Assembly: GCA_038106445.1 (NCBI GenBank)
Contig: JAYODU010000002.1
Span: 248,001-312,000, forward strand
Origin: Pseudemcibacter sp038106445
GTDB taxonomy: Bacteria; Pseudomonadota; Alphaproteobacteria; Sphingomonadales; Emcibacteraceae
Length of the DNA: 64,000 bases
Direction of reading: 5' to 3'
The notes under the pieces are model-generated. The model was not told the origin of the DNA and made no database searches. It saw only the letters and a list, made by a program, of their open reading frames with translations. Positions 8,250 through 16,627 of the stretch are shown piece after piece (within the stretch, counting starts at the first letter, position 1; the number at the start of each line of letters is the position of its first letter). A program made the translations under genes and the position numbers.

Positions 8250-9655
8250 AAGGGGGATACTCCCGGTATCGGCAGATCATCATAGTCAAGATCGTCTGAA
8301 AGCGTATCCAATATCACAGGTCTTAGCGGTGGCCGTGCCGTGGGCAGGCCAATTACTTCACGTGTTTTGCCAGTGTGATATTCCGTTAACATCGCTACTG
8401 TATCCATACAAAACCGCCCGCCACAAGGGCCCATTCCACATCTTGTTCCGGATTTTACCGCATTGTGGGACTGTGCACCGTGCGTAATCTCATGATCAAT
8501 ATCTGACTTTGTAATACCTTCGCAGCGGCATATTTCTGTCTGATCATCAATAAATTTTATCAGCCCGGAACGTGAAATGCTTAATGCGGTCATGGCCCGT
8601 CCGAATTTTTGCATCATTCTCAGATTACTTTGTTTAGCACCCGAATTTTCACCTTTTAAATCTTCGATCACGGCCCGTGCCGCTCTTTTCCCACTTATGG
8701 GGGCAACCGTAACACCAAGTATGCCTGCATTATCCCCGCAAGCATATATCCCTTTTTCACTTGTTCTGCCCAATTCATCTATGGTTGGCACCCAGCCACC
8801 AAGTTTTTCATCATAATGATGATTGGCACCCGTCAGCCTTGTTGCACTGATTTCCGGCATCAGTCCCTGCCCGTAACAGACACTTTCACAGGGAATGTAC
8901 TTTTCATGACCCTGTTTTGGCGCCCAATTTTTATCAACCTTTGTGATCGTTGCACCTTCAACCGCATTATCACCTTCAACGGTTTTAATACCTGTTCGCC
9001 AGTATATAGGGATACGCTTCAGATATAATGACAATACCCAATTCAAGCCCTGAAACAACAATTGGGGCTTTAAGATCATGGTTGGCAGTTCCTTAAACCA
9101 GTCAAGCTTGCTATTCAGTGTCAATATTGCTGTTACAGTGCCACCTAGCCTTAAAATTTCACTCGCAACATAAAATACAAGTGGGCCTGTGCCCGCGACG
9201 ATGGAACGACCATGTGGTGGCAGAAGGTTTTCTTTCATAAGCGCGGTTGTACCGGCAAGACCAAGAACACCCGGCAATGTCCAGCCATTTACCGGAATTA
9301 CCCTTTCCTGCGCACCAGTGGCAATAATAACAGCCTTTGATCTAACCTGCTTTTCATCGTCCGGCCCAGATAGGCCAATGATCCACCCATCATCACCACA
9401 TTTTTCAATATGCCAAACACGTGTTTCAAATTTTCGTTTAATATTGCTTTTACGCAGCCGTTCTCGTAAATGTTCCCCTTTTTGCTCAGTGGGCGTGACG
9501 GGTGCTTTTATAATTGATGCCGATTTCGGGCGCCAAACCTGCCCGCCAGCATCCCTGCCTTCATCAATTAAAAGAACGCTAAGACCTTGATCATGTGCAT
9601 CAATTGCCGCATTGACGCCAGCAGGACCCGCCCCTATCACCACAACATCAAACAT
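8246..9655 (-). CDS. FAD/NAD(P) oxidoreductase with BFD-like Fe-S domain (alpha-like subunit)
   Basis: A 469-residue protein. The start is the ATG at 9655 directly before the FAD motif GAGPAG (residues 8-13); an upstream start would add 23 residues and reach back into the ferredoxin gene. A second dinucleotide motif (AGTGPLVFYVASEIL) and TGAQERVIP support a pyridine-nucleotide-disulfide-reductase-type fold. Near the C-terminus CRCEG and CGMGPCGGRFC (about residues 376-416) supply the cysteines of a BFD-like [2Fe-2S] domain. This matches LhpE, HcnB and OoxA-type subunits, which pass electrons from the DAO-type subunit. Its start overlaps the ferredoxin stop by eight bases. Confidence 0.87.
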   Translation of the reverse strand: MFDVVVIGAGPAGVNAAIDAHDQGLSVLLIDEGRDAGGQVWRPKSASIIKAPVTPTEQKGEHLRERLRKSNIKRKFETRVWHIEKCGDDGWIIGLSGPDDEKQVRSKAVIIATGAQERVIPVNGWTLPGVLGLAGTTALMKENLLPPHGRSIVAGTGPLVFYVASEILRLGGTVTAILTLNSKLDWFKELPTMILKPQLLFQGLNWVLSLYLKRIPIYWRTGIKTVEGDNAVEGATITKVDKNWAPKQGHEKYIPCESVCYGQGLMPEISATRLTGANHHYDEKLGGWVPTIDELGRTSEKGIYACGDNAGILGVTVAPISGKRAARAVIEDLKGENSGAKQSNLRMMQKFGRAMTALSISRSGLIKFIDDQTEICRCEGITKSDIDHEITHGAQSHNAVKSGTRCGMGPCGGRFCMDTVAMLTEYHTGKTREVIGLPTARPPLRPVILDTLSDDLDYDDLPIPGVSPL

Positions 9656-9932
9656 AATGCACCCGATTGACGATAAGACCATCACTTGCTTTTGAACGGC
9701 ATGCTTCGACAAATTTTTCATCAACTATTACGACACATTCCTGACAAACGCCCATAACACAGAACATGCCCCTAGGTTTTTTGCTGTTTGGTGCATCGCG
9801 TAGATGAGTGATCCTTGCCCGAAGCAGGGCTGCGCCTATTGTTTCCCCTTCAAATGCACCCACCTCTATCCCGTCAAACTGAAAGGATATTTTTTCCGTT
9901 CTTTGAACGGGCGATGTAGCGTCCTTGTTCAT
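9648..9932 (-). CDS. (2Fe-2S)-binding protein, small subunit of amine/imino-acid dehydrogenase
   Basis: A 94-residue ferredoxin-like protein with plant-type [2Fe-2S] cysteines C58, C63 and C66 in FCVMGVCQEC and a fourth candidate at C78. Its length and motif match the gamma/small subunits of opine oxidase (OoxC), HcnA and LhpF. It would carry electrons between the two flavin subunits encoded directly downstream. The gene is embedded in the operon: its ATG overlaps the stop of the DapA-like gene by four bases, and its own stop overlaps the start of the alpha-like gene. Confidence 0.87.
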   Translation of the reverse strand: MNKDATSPVQRTEKISFQFDGIEVGAFEGETIGAALLRARITHLRDAPNSKKPRGMFCVMGVCQECVVIVDEKFVEACRSKASDGLIVNRVHYV

Positions 9933-10831
9933 GACTGATAAGATATTCCCAGATCATCAAATGTACGTTTAATGGTATCCACCACTTCATTCGTTGCCGG
10001 GTTTACCGGGTCACGCGGTACTCCAGCGGGCTGACCGATTAAATTAAGTGCTGCTTTAAAAGCAGCAGGCCATGTGGAATTAACCATCAGAAGTTCATAA
10101 AGAACCGTAAGCTTATAATGAATGTCCGCCTGTTTCTGGTCGGGCTTTTCCTTTGCAAGGGACGCAATATTCGCCGTATCGGCACCAAGAAATTCAGGAC
10201 CCGTCGCAATAAACCCGTGCGCCCCAAGAGCAATTCCCGGTATAATATAATGGCATGGCCCCACCATAATTGCCATCTTATCCGCAAAGCGCTTAATCAG
10301 GTGTGTATGGTGGAAATAATCCCGGTTGCTTTCCTTAATACCAATGATCGGCGCAACATCCATAATGGCCGCGATATCATCAATGGACAGATTAAGCCCC
10401 GCGCGGCGCGGTGAATTATAGGCAACAATTGGCATATCAATCGCTGCGTTCAATTTTTCAAAGCGGCCCTGAAGTTCATCCCTTGTTGTTTTTAATACAT
10501 ATGTCTGCGGCATTGAAAGAACCGCCGCTGCGCCATTTTCTTTGGCAGCAAGTGCATAATCAACACTGTTTTTTAATGTTGTTGCCGAACATCCGGTAAT
10601 AACGGGTACCCTGCCCGCGGCTTCATCCACCGCAAGCCAAGTTAACCTTCCTTTTTCAGCAGCCGAAAGCGTCCAGCTTTCTCCATTATCGCCCGACACA
10701 CAGATCGCGGTCGCGCCCTGCCCGATCAGCCATCCAACCAATGACTGAAATGCGTCTTCCATAATATTCCCCGCTTCATCAAACGGGGTTACGACTGCTG
10801 GTACAAAACCGTGCAAATCTTCTTTTTTCAT
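9929..10831 (-). CDS. DapA/NanA-superfamily lyase or deaminase
   Basis: A 300-residue (beta/alpha)8 aldolase-class enzyme. The Schiff-base lysine K166 (GIKESN) and catalytic tyrosine Y138 (AYNSPRRAG) are present. The usual GTTGE loop reads GDNGES (residues 47-52), so it is probably not a true dihydrodipicolinate synthase. Beside the three-subunit dehydrogenase it resembles the lhp hydroxyproline cluster, where a DapA homolog deaminates pyrroline-4-hydroxy-2-carboxylate. That assignment is an inference, because no hydroxyproline epimerase or ketoglutarate-semialdehyde dehydrogenase is nearby. It lies one base from the SMP-30 gene. Confidence 0.85.
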   Translation of the reverse strand: MKKEDLHGFVPAVVTPFDEAGNIMEDAFQSLVGWLIGQGATAICVSGDNGESWTLSAAEKGRLTWLAVDEAAGRVPVITGCSATTLKNSVDYALAAKENGAAAVLSMPQTYVLKTTRDELQGRFEKLNAAIDMPIVAYNSPRRAGLNLSIDDIAAIMDVAPIIGIKESNRDYFHHTHLIKRFADKMAIMVGPCHYIIPGIALGAHGFIATGPEFLGADTANIASLAKEKPDQKQADIHYKLTVLYELLMVNSTWPAAFKAALNLIGQPAGVPRDPVNPATNEVVDTIKRTFDDLGISYQS

Positions 10832-10832
10832 A

Positions 10833-11702
10833 CTATCCCTTTATCACGGCCGAATAAATCGATCCGGTTTGTGCTTCAATAATAAAAAGTCTGTTTTCCT
10901 TGAATATTAGACTGGTGACCCACAACCCATCCGGCAGATCGATTTGCGCCACCACATCACCAAAAATATTGTAAATATATGCCCGCCCTGCCTGTGCATG
11001 GGCAACAGCAAGATTGCCATTTTCATGAACTGCCAAACCATCAGGCCCCAAGCCACCCGACATCTGAATATGTGTCCCCACCATTGGCCACTCCGGATCA
11101 GGATAATCTGCCATAAAACGCCAGACGGCGTTGGCACGCGTTGCTGCCACATAAACAAATTTTCCATCCGGACTTAATGCGATACCGTTTGGATAAGGAA
11201 CATTACCAAGAACATGATCAAGCCTGCCACCGCTATGGGAACGAAACACACTGCCTGTCGGGTCAGAAAGGCTTGTTCGACCACTGTCAGTAAACCAGAT
11301 ATCACCATTTGGCGCGATTGTCAGATCAGAAAGGCCTTTGAATTGTTGTCCTCTATAGCCTGTATGTAATTTTTTGAATGTCCATTTTCCATCATAATCC
11401 AGCAGGCCATTTTTATAATCCGTCAGAATAAAATGACCATCGGCCTTTTGTTTAATAGAATGGGGTTCACCATCATATTGGTAATGTAGTGTCCATTTTT
11501 TTTGGGTATCAATTTTAAAAATCCGCCCATATGGCACATCCACAAGCCACAAATTACCTTCGCTGTCCAGTTCCGGCCCTTCGAGGAAAGAATGAAGCGA
11601 TTGGCCCGGCCTTGTCATTTTCACCCATTCGTTTGGCTCACCTTCATAATGGTGTTCATCAGGTAATCGTGACCAGAGCTTTGCCGTAATATATTGCTTC
11701 AT
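10833..11702 (-). CDS. SMP-30/gluconolactonase-family protein
   Basis: A 289-residue six-bladed beta-propeller of the SMP-30/gluconolactonase/LRE-like family. Visible family marks are the metal-ligand FLEGPELD (E41), NGIALSPDGKFVYVA and GPDGLAVHENGNL. These enzymes open lactones with a divalent metal. No signal peptide is present, so it is cytoplasmic. It is coupled to the CaiB-like gene upstream by a four-base ATGA overlap and to the DapA-like gene downstream by a one-base gap. Hydrolysis of a lactone in the same pathway is the likely role; the lactone is unknown. Confidence 0.85.
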   Translation of the reverse strand: MKQYITAKLWSRLPDEHHYEGEPNEWVKMTRPGQSLHSFLEGPELDSEGNLWLVDVPYGRIFKIDTQKKWTLHYQYDGEPHSIKQKADGHFILTDYKNGLLDYDGKWTFKKLHTGYRGQQFKGLSDLTIAPNGDIWFTDSGRTSLSDPTGSVFRSHSGGRLDHVLGNVPYPNGIALSPDGKFVYVAATRANAVWRFMADYPDPEWPMVGTHIQMSGGLGPDGLAVHENGNLAVAHAQAGRAYIYNIFGDVVAQIDLPDGLWVTSLIFKENRLFIIEAQTGSIYSAVIKG

Positions 11703-12871
11703 GCTACCACCCCTTCTTTTCTAAGTACGTCGATGTCATCCGAAGATACCCCGTATTCTTCCAGAATTAGATCCGTATGTTCCCCGAAACCCGGTGCGGG
11801 TGATGAGATTTCCGGACCATCATCGAAATGATATGCCGCGATCGGCACTTTCGGATTATATGTATCACCAGCACCACGCTTTGCCGTATGGAAATATGAT
11901 TTAAGTTGTGGATTTTCGATTGCTTCTGCAAGTTTAACCTGTTTTTCAGCAGGAAGTTTATGTGCATGGAAAATTTCCTGCCACTCATTCGCCGTTCTGT
12001 CTTTGAATATTTCTTTAAGGGCAGCTTTTATTATGGGTGCCGATTCCCATAACGCTTCCCAGTTATCCGGTTCTTTAAGCGCCTGATCAAATGAATATTC
12101 TAAGCCTTCAAGCATTTCGAACATGCGGCGATTTTGATCCGGTGTAAAAGCGCCAATCATCAAAATACCGTCCCTGGTTTCATATGCACTGATCCCCGCT
12201 TCCTTTTGACGGGGCATCTTTAACGGATAAGCCGCTGCTGCAGCTTCGGGCGCCATCATGGTCATGGCCACTTCCAGCATTGATGAACTTATATATGTTC
12301 CCTTACCTGTCAGTTGGCGTTGATGCAGTGCTGATGATATGGCAAAGGCGGCATTATATCCCGCCGCATAATCAACGAATGAAACACCCGGTTTATGCCC
12401 CGAAGATTGCTCTATAATGCCGCTGGCTGCCTGAATGCTATTATCATATGCAGTATGACCATCCTTCGGACCGCCCGTTCCAAAGCCAGTAAGTGAACAA
12501 TAAATAAGTCTAGGGTTTATTTTCTTTAAATCCTCATAACCAAGACCAAGATCATCAAGCGCACCGGTCCGGTAATTTTCCACAAGCACATCGGCTGTCC
12601 TGGCTATTTTTATAAATATTTCACGCCCGCGGGCTTTTTTAAGATCAAGCGCCATTGCCCGCTTGTTTGATGCCTGCACTTGATAATTAAGCCCCCTAAG
12701 TGCAGAATTTTGTGCCGGATCAGGTCCACGCCCACGGGCGCAATCCGGATTATCCGGTGGTTCAATCTTAATCACATCAGCCCCAAGCAATGCGAATTGA
12801 TATGTACAAAACGGACCCGCCAATACATGGGTAAGATCAAGTATTTTTATGTTGTGGTATGGCTTTGTCAT
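11699..12871 (-). CDS. CaiB/BaiF-family CoA transferase
   Basis: A 390-residue family III CoA transferase. The N-terminal pattern ILDLTHVLAGPFCTYQFALLGADVIKIEPP is characteristic (kept here in the family sense, residues 10-38), followed by NKRAMALDLK, VENYRTG and TGFGTGGP. D143 in AYDNSIQ is the expected catalytic aspartate that carries the acyl-CoA anhydride. The chosen ATG at 12871 fits the family start; an upstream open frame would add 49 low-complexity residues through the promoter region. It is the first gene of the eight-gene minus-strand operon and faces the aminotransferase across a 97-base promoter region. It would activate an acid to its CoA ester. Confidence 0.88.
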   Translation of the reverse strand: MTKPYHNIKILDLTHVLAGPFCTYQFALLGADVIKIEPPDNPDCARGRGPDPAQNSALRGLNYQVQASNKRAMALDLKKARGREIFIKIARTADVLVENYRTGALDDLGLGYEDLKKINPRLIYCSLTGFGTGGPKDGHTAYDNSIQAASGIIEQSSGHKPGVSFVDYAAGYNAAFAISSALHQRQLTGKGTYISSSMLEVAMTMMAPEAAAAAYPLKMPRQKEAGISAYETRDGILMIGAFTPDQNRRMFEMLEGLEYSFDQALKEPDNWEALWESAPIIKAALKEIFKDRTANEWQEIFHAHKLPAEKQVKLAEAIENPQLKSYFHTAKRGAGDTYNPKVPIAAYHFDDGPEISSPAPGFGEHTDLILEEYGVSSDDIDVLRKEGVVA

Positions 12872-12910
12872 AAATATCTTATATTCTCTATTGAAATTAA
12901 TATCAATATA

Positions 12911-12946
12911 TGTTTTATAATTAAACATAAGTTTTGTATATAAAAC
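12911..12946. promoter_or_regulatory. Putative IclR-regulator operator in divergent promoter
   Basis: The 97-base gap between the CaiB-like and aminotransferase genes holds TGTTTTATAATTAAACA (12911-12927) and GTTTTGTATATAAAAC (12931-12946), two near-palindromes about 20 bases apart centre to centre. The second is found again, base for base, upstream of the IclR regulator and dioxygenase genes at 15996-16011. A further imperfect palindrome with ATTGA/TCAAT arms covers 12890-12907. The identity of the two 16-mers suggests one regulator controls both promoters. Confidence 0.6.
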
Positions 12947-12968
12947 AATTAAAGGTAAGCATACTAAA

Positions 12969-14309
12969 ATGTCACATGTTCTCCACCGTACTATAAGGGG
13001 CAAAATCCCCGTCGTCAAAAGTGCAGATGGTAACTATCTTATTGATGATACAGGAAAAAAATACCTTGATGCAAGCGGCGGCGCTGCTGTTAGCTGTCTT
13101 GGACATACCAATAAGCGCGTAATTGATGCCATTAAAAATCAGCTCGACAAGGTATCTTTTGCGCACACCGGAGTCTTTTCAAACGAACCGGCAGAAAAAC
13201 TTGCCACATACTTAATTGAAAATGCACCAAAAGGATTTGGAAATGGCCGCGCCATGTTTCTGGGGTCCGGATCCGAAGCAATGGAGGCGGCTCTTAAACT
13301 TGCGCGGCAATACCATCTTGAACGCGGTGACAACGCCAGAAGTAAAATTATCGCCCGTGATAAATCATATCATGGAAATACTCTGGGTGCACTTGCAACG
13401 GGTGGCCATAAACAAAGGCAGAAACCTTTTGAACCGCTTTTAATTGATGTAGCGCATATTCCACCCTGTTATGCTTACCGTTATAAACATGATGATGAAA
13501 GCAATGAAGAATTTGGCCTTCGCATGGCCAATATGCTCGAAGATGAAATTTTAAAACTGGGGGCAGGAAATGTTGCCGCATTTGTTGCCGAACCAGTTTC
13601 CGGTGCATCATTAGGCGCAGAACCGGCTGTTCCTGGTTATTTCAAACGTATCCGTGAAATATGTGATCAGTATGGTGTGCTTTTTATCGCTGACGAGGTT
13701 ATGTGCGGCATGGGAAGAACCGGATATTTATTTGCCATGGAAGCAGAAGATGCCTGCCCGGACATCATTACAATCGCAAAAGGACTTGGCGCCGGTTACC
13801 AGCCCATCGCATCCGTTCTTGCCAATGAAAAAGTTATCCGTGCCATCGAAAATGGTACAGGCAACCTTTTGAACGGCCACACTTATATGAGCCATGCCAT
13901 CGCCTGTGCCGGTGCGCTTGCTGTGCTTAAAGTAATCGAAGAAGATCAGCTTCTTGGACAGGTTCGCTTGCAAGGAGCCAAATTTAAACAAATGCTGATT
14001 GATACGTTTTCAGATCATCCCAATATTGGTGATATTCGCGGACGTGGTTTGTTCTGGGGACTAGAAATTGTAAAAGATAAAAAAACCAAAGAGCCCTTCC
14101 CTGCTGAATTTAATCTCGCCGGTAAAATCAAACAGGATATTCTGGATAACGGGATGCTGAGTTACCCTTCACAAGGCTGCGTAGATGGGCTTAGTGGTGA
14201 TCATATCCTGCTCGCCCCGCCCTATACGGTTACGGATGAAGAACTGGACATCATCATCGAAACAACGAAAAAATGCCTTGATAATCAACTTGCGAAGGTT
14301 AAGTCATGA
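12969..14309 (+). CDS. Class III aminotransferase
   Basis: A 446-residue PLP-dependent fold-type I aminotransferase of class III (omega-amino acid/amine type). K271 in IAKGLGAGYQPI is the Schiff-base lysine, D242 (ADEVMCGMGRTG) binds the pyridine nitrogen, and FLGSGSEAMEAALKLAR marks the phosphate-binding region. Length is normal. Its stop overlaps the start of the BKACE gene (ATGA), so the two act together: removal of an amino group to give a beta-keto acid, then CoA-dependent cleavage, is the simplest reading. It is divergent from the CoA transferase operon and sits just after the putative operator pair. Confidence 0.9.
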   Translation: MSHVLHRTIRGKIPVVKSADGNYLIDDTGKKYLDASGGAAVSCLGHTNKRVIDAIKNQLDKVSFAHTGVFSNEPAEKLATYLIENAPKGFGNGRAMFLGSGSEAMEAALKLARQYHLERGDNARSKIIARDKSYHGNTLGALATGGHKQRQKPFEPLLIDVAHIPPCYAYRYKHDDESNEEFGLRMANMLEDEILKLGAGNVAAFVAEPVSGASLGAEPAVPGYFKRIREICDQYGVLFIADEVMCGMGRTGYLFAMEAEDACPDIITIAKGLGAGYQPIASVLANEKVIRAIENGTGNLLNGHTYMSHAIACAGALAVLKVIEEDQLLGQVRLQGAKFKQMLIDTFSDHPNIGDIRGRGLFWGLEIVKDKKTKEPFPAEFNLAGKIKQDILDNGMLSYPSQGCVDGLSGDHILLAPPYTVTDEELDIIIETTKKCLDNQLAKVKS

Positions 14310-15175
14310 ATAAAACAATTCTGACATGTGCTGTTACCGGGAACCTGACATCGCCGGAAATGAACCCGAATTTGCCTATCACACCAAGGGAAATAGCCGA
14401 AGAAGGCCTTGCTGCCGCTGAAGCCGGGGCAGCAATCCTTCATTTACATGTGCGTGACCCAAAAACCGGCAAAGGATCAATGAAATTTGAACTTTATGAT
14501 GAAATGGTCAGCCGCATTCGTGAAAAAAACAGTGATGTGATCCTGAACCTGACTACTGGCGAAGGCGGCCGATTTGTACCCTCAAAGGAAAACCCGATGA
14601 TTGCCGCCGAAAATTCGACACTATGTCGGCCGGAGCTTCGCGTATCCCATATTGAAAAATTGAAACCGGAAATATGCACCCTTGATCTGAATACCATGTG
14701 GTCCGGACAGGCCGCTGTGATCAATTCACCTGAAAATTTAAAAATAATGGCAGAACGCATCTATGCTGCCGGGGTCAAACCGGAAATTGAAATTTTTAAC
14801 AGCAGCGACATACATCTGCTTAACCACTTTATTTCTGAAGGGATCATTAAAACGCCGGTAATGGTGCAAATGGTATTGGGTGTCCGCTTTGGTGCCCCAG
14901 CAAACAGCGAAACCATGCTTTATCTTAAATCGCAACTTCCAGAAAACAGTGTATGGGCAGCGTTTGGCATTGGCCGCATGGAATATCCTATGCTTGCGCA
15001 GAGCTTTGTAGCAGGTGGGCATGTACGAGTTGGTATGGAAGATAATGTTTTCATTGAAAAGGGAAAGCTATGCACCGGAAATGCCCAGCTTGTTGAAAAA
15101 GCCGTGAAGCTGGTCACAGATATGGGTGGCAGCATCGCAAGGCCCGCAGAGGCAAGAAAAATACTGGAGCTTTAA
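14306..15175 (+). CDS. BKACE (DUF849) beta-keto acid cleavage enzyme
   Basis: A 289-residue TIM-barrel enzyme of the BKACE family, whose founder is 3-keto-5-aminohexanoate cleavage enzyme (Kce). The zinc-binding H46-L-H48 in HLHVRDPKTGKGS, GNLTSPEMNPNLPITP near the N-terminus and FGIGRMEYPMLAQS near the C-terminus are family hallmarks. BKACEs condense a beta-keto acid with acetyl-CoA and release acetoacetate plus a shortened acyl-CoA. The family is known for varied substrates (carnitine-derived, aminohexanoate, acetylglutamate). Here the overlap with the aminotransferase suggests the keto acid comes from a beta-amino acid. It ends three bases before the convergent IclR gene. Confidence 0.9.
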   Translation: MNKTILTCAVTGNLTSPEMNPNLPITPREIAEEGLAAAEAGAAILHLHVRDPKTGKGSMKFELYDEMVSRIREKNSDVILNLTTGEGGRFVPSKENPMIAAENSTLCRPELRVSHIEKLKPEICTLDLNTMWSGQAAVINSPENLKIMAERIYAAGVKPEIEIFNSSDIHLLNHFISEGIIKTPVMVQMVLGVRFGAPANSETMLYLKSQLPENSVWAAFGIGRMEYPMLAQSFVAGGHVRVGMEDNVFIEKGKLCTGNAQLVEKAVKLVTDMGGSIARPAEARKILEL

Positions 15176-15178
15176 ATG

Positions 15179-15970
15179 TTAAATTCTATGTCCGAGGTTT
15201 CTCGAAATCTCCTTTGCGGTATTAATGACCGCCGGGACATAAAAACTTTCCAGCTTTTCAAAATCAAACCCGCTATCCGGCCCGGAAATATCAATAACTG
15301 CAGCCACCCTGCCCGTTTCATCATGGATAGGCGCGGTTATGGTAGAACCGCCACGCTGAACAAATCCACGGGAAATAACAAAACCCTGTTCGCAGGATTT
15401 CCTGACCCTGGCGATCAATTCATCTATATTGTTCGGGGTGTGCTTGGTAAGCTTTATGAAATCAATATCCTTAACAAGTTCAGTAATTTCACTGTCAGTC
15501 ATATCCCCAAGCAATATCCATCCAAGTGGGCTTGCATAAACGGGTCTTCTTTCCCCGGTGTTGATGTTGCTTACGAACGAAGTTCTGGATATGATATTGT
15601 CCAGATAAAGCACTTCTGTTTCTTCACGGATAGCAAGATGACTGGACACTTCTGTAAGGTCGCGCAGGTTTTCAAGATGCGGCTTGGCAACTTTGATAAT
15701 ATCCTGCCTGTTAAGGTAAGAAAACCCAAGACCCAGAACCCTTGGCCCCAGGTCATAAAGCTTTTCACCCTTATCGGTGGAAAGAAAACCCAAATATTTA
15801 AGCGTATATGTAATGCGAAAAGCCGAAGACCGGGAAACACCAAGTTTTTTACCGATCTCAGCAATGGTAAGTGGTTGATCAGCCTCGGAGATTATCTCAA
15901 GGACGCGAAGCCCTCTCGCTAAGCCGGGAACGAAATAACGATCATGATTTTTATGTAAGTCTTCGGACAT
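15179..15970 (-). CDS. IclR-family transcriptional regulator
   Basis: A 263-residue regulator with an N-terminal winged helix (residues 15-75; LTIAEIGKKLGVSRSSAFRITYTLKYLGFL) and a C-terminal GAF-like IclR effector domain (residues 85-255; YASPLGWILLGDM, GGSTITAPIHDETGRVAAVIDISGP). IclR proteins usually bind small aromatic or organic acids and control nearby catabolic genes. It is divergent from the dioxygenase genes and convergent with BKACE. The 16-bp near-palindrome in its own promoter region also occurs in the CaiB/aminotransferase promoter region, so it is the best candidate for regulator of both transcription units. Confidence 0.92.
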   Translation of the reverse strand: MSEDLHKNHDRYFVPGLARGLRVLEIISEADQPLTIAEIGKKLGVSRSSAFRITYTLKYLGFLSTDKGEKLYDLGPRVLGLGFSYLNRQDIIKVAKPHLENLRDLTEVSSHLAIREETEVLYLDNIISRTSFVSNINTGERRPVYASPLGWILLGDMTDSEITELVKDIDFIKLTKHTPNNIDELIARVRKSCEQGFVISRGFVQRGGSTITAPIHDETGRVAAVIDISGPDSGFDFEKLESFYVPAVINTAKEISRNLGHRI

Positions 15971-15986
15971 ATAGCAATCTTAATAG

Positions 15987-16011
15987 AACAAATTTGTTTT
16001 GTATATAAAAC
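15987..16011. promoter_or_regulatory. Putative operator shared with the catabolic operon promoter
   Basis: The 54-base gap between the IclR gene and the dioxygenase genes contains a perfect palindrome AACAAATTTGTT (15987-15998) overlapping GTTTTGTATATAAAAC (15996-16011). The latter is identical to 12931-12946. Its GTTTT/AAAAC arms around a TATA centre are nearly symmetric. The position next to an IclR gene and the exact recurrence 3 kb away support a regulator-binding site. Confidence 0.62.
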
Positions 16012-16024
16012 TTAAGGACAAGGA

Positions 16025-16618
16025 ATGACACATTCCAATAAAAAAATCAACCGACTAACACCCACCAATGAAGACACCATTGGCCCTTACTATCCCATTT
16101 CATTTTGCGATGGTGATAGCATTGATATGACAACGGCAAAAAATGGAATAATATTTGAACCCGATGGTGAAAAGATCACCGTAACCGGATGCGTAAAGGA
16201 TATTAATGGCAATCTTGCCAATGGCGTTTTACTTGAATTCTGGCAGGCAAACGCAAAAGGCGTGTACAGCACGCCCGATAATATGGGCGATCCTGACATT
16301 GATCCGTGGTTTACTGGATACGGCAGGCACAGGACAATGAACGGGAATTTTTCACTTAAAACCATTAAACCCGGCAGATGCGGCGACCGTGCCCCGAATA
16401 TCACACTTACTATTTTTTCAGACGGGATTATGCGTGTTGTCACGCAGCTCTTTTTTGAAAATGATCCTGCGAATGATCAGGACCCCCTTCTTCAGGTAGT
16501 TCCCGAAGATTTAAGGGAAAGGCTGATGATAAAAAATACGGGTAAAAATAAATATTACATTGAAATCATCATGGCAGGTGAAAATGAAACGCCGTTTTTT
16601 GATGATTTACTGAGTTAG
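16025..16618 (+). CDS. Intradiol dioxygenase, PcaG-like (alpha) subunit
   Basis: A 197-residue protein like the non-catalytic alpha subunit of protocatechuate 3,4-dioxygenase. It opens with TPTNEDTIGPYYPISF, contains LLEFWQANAKGVY and ends its core with RAPNITLTIFSDGIMR, the alpha-type version of the region where beta subunits carry the two iron-ligand histidines; here those histidines are missing. AAGGACAAGGA precedes the ATG. It pairs with the beta-like gene nine bases downstream. The two would form a ring-cleaving enzyme for protocatechuate or a related catechol. The gene order (alpha first) and divergence leave the exact substrate open. Confidence 0.82.
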   Translation: MTHSNKKINRLTPTNEDTIGPYYPISFCDGDSIDMTTAKNGIIFEPDGEKITVTGCVKDINGNLANGVLLEFWQANAKGVYSTPDNMGDPDIDPWFTGYGRHRTMNGNFSLKTIKPGRCGDRAPNITLTIFSDGIMRVVTQLFFENDPANDQDPLLQVVPEDLRERLMIKNTGKNKYYIEIIMAGENETPFFDDLLS

Positions 16619-16627
16619 GAGTACCAG

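Noticed and set aside
11699..13018. Longer CaiB-like protein starting at 13018
   Set aside because: The extension would run through the divergent promoter and into the aminotransferase gene, and adds residues absent from the family.
15176..15922. 248-codon plus-strand ORF after BKACE
   Set aside because: It is antisense to the IclR gene, which has clear helix-turn-helix and effector-domain motifs; the plus-strand product has no recognisable pattern.
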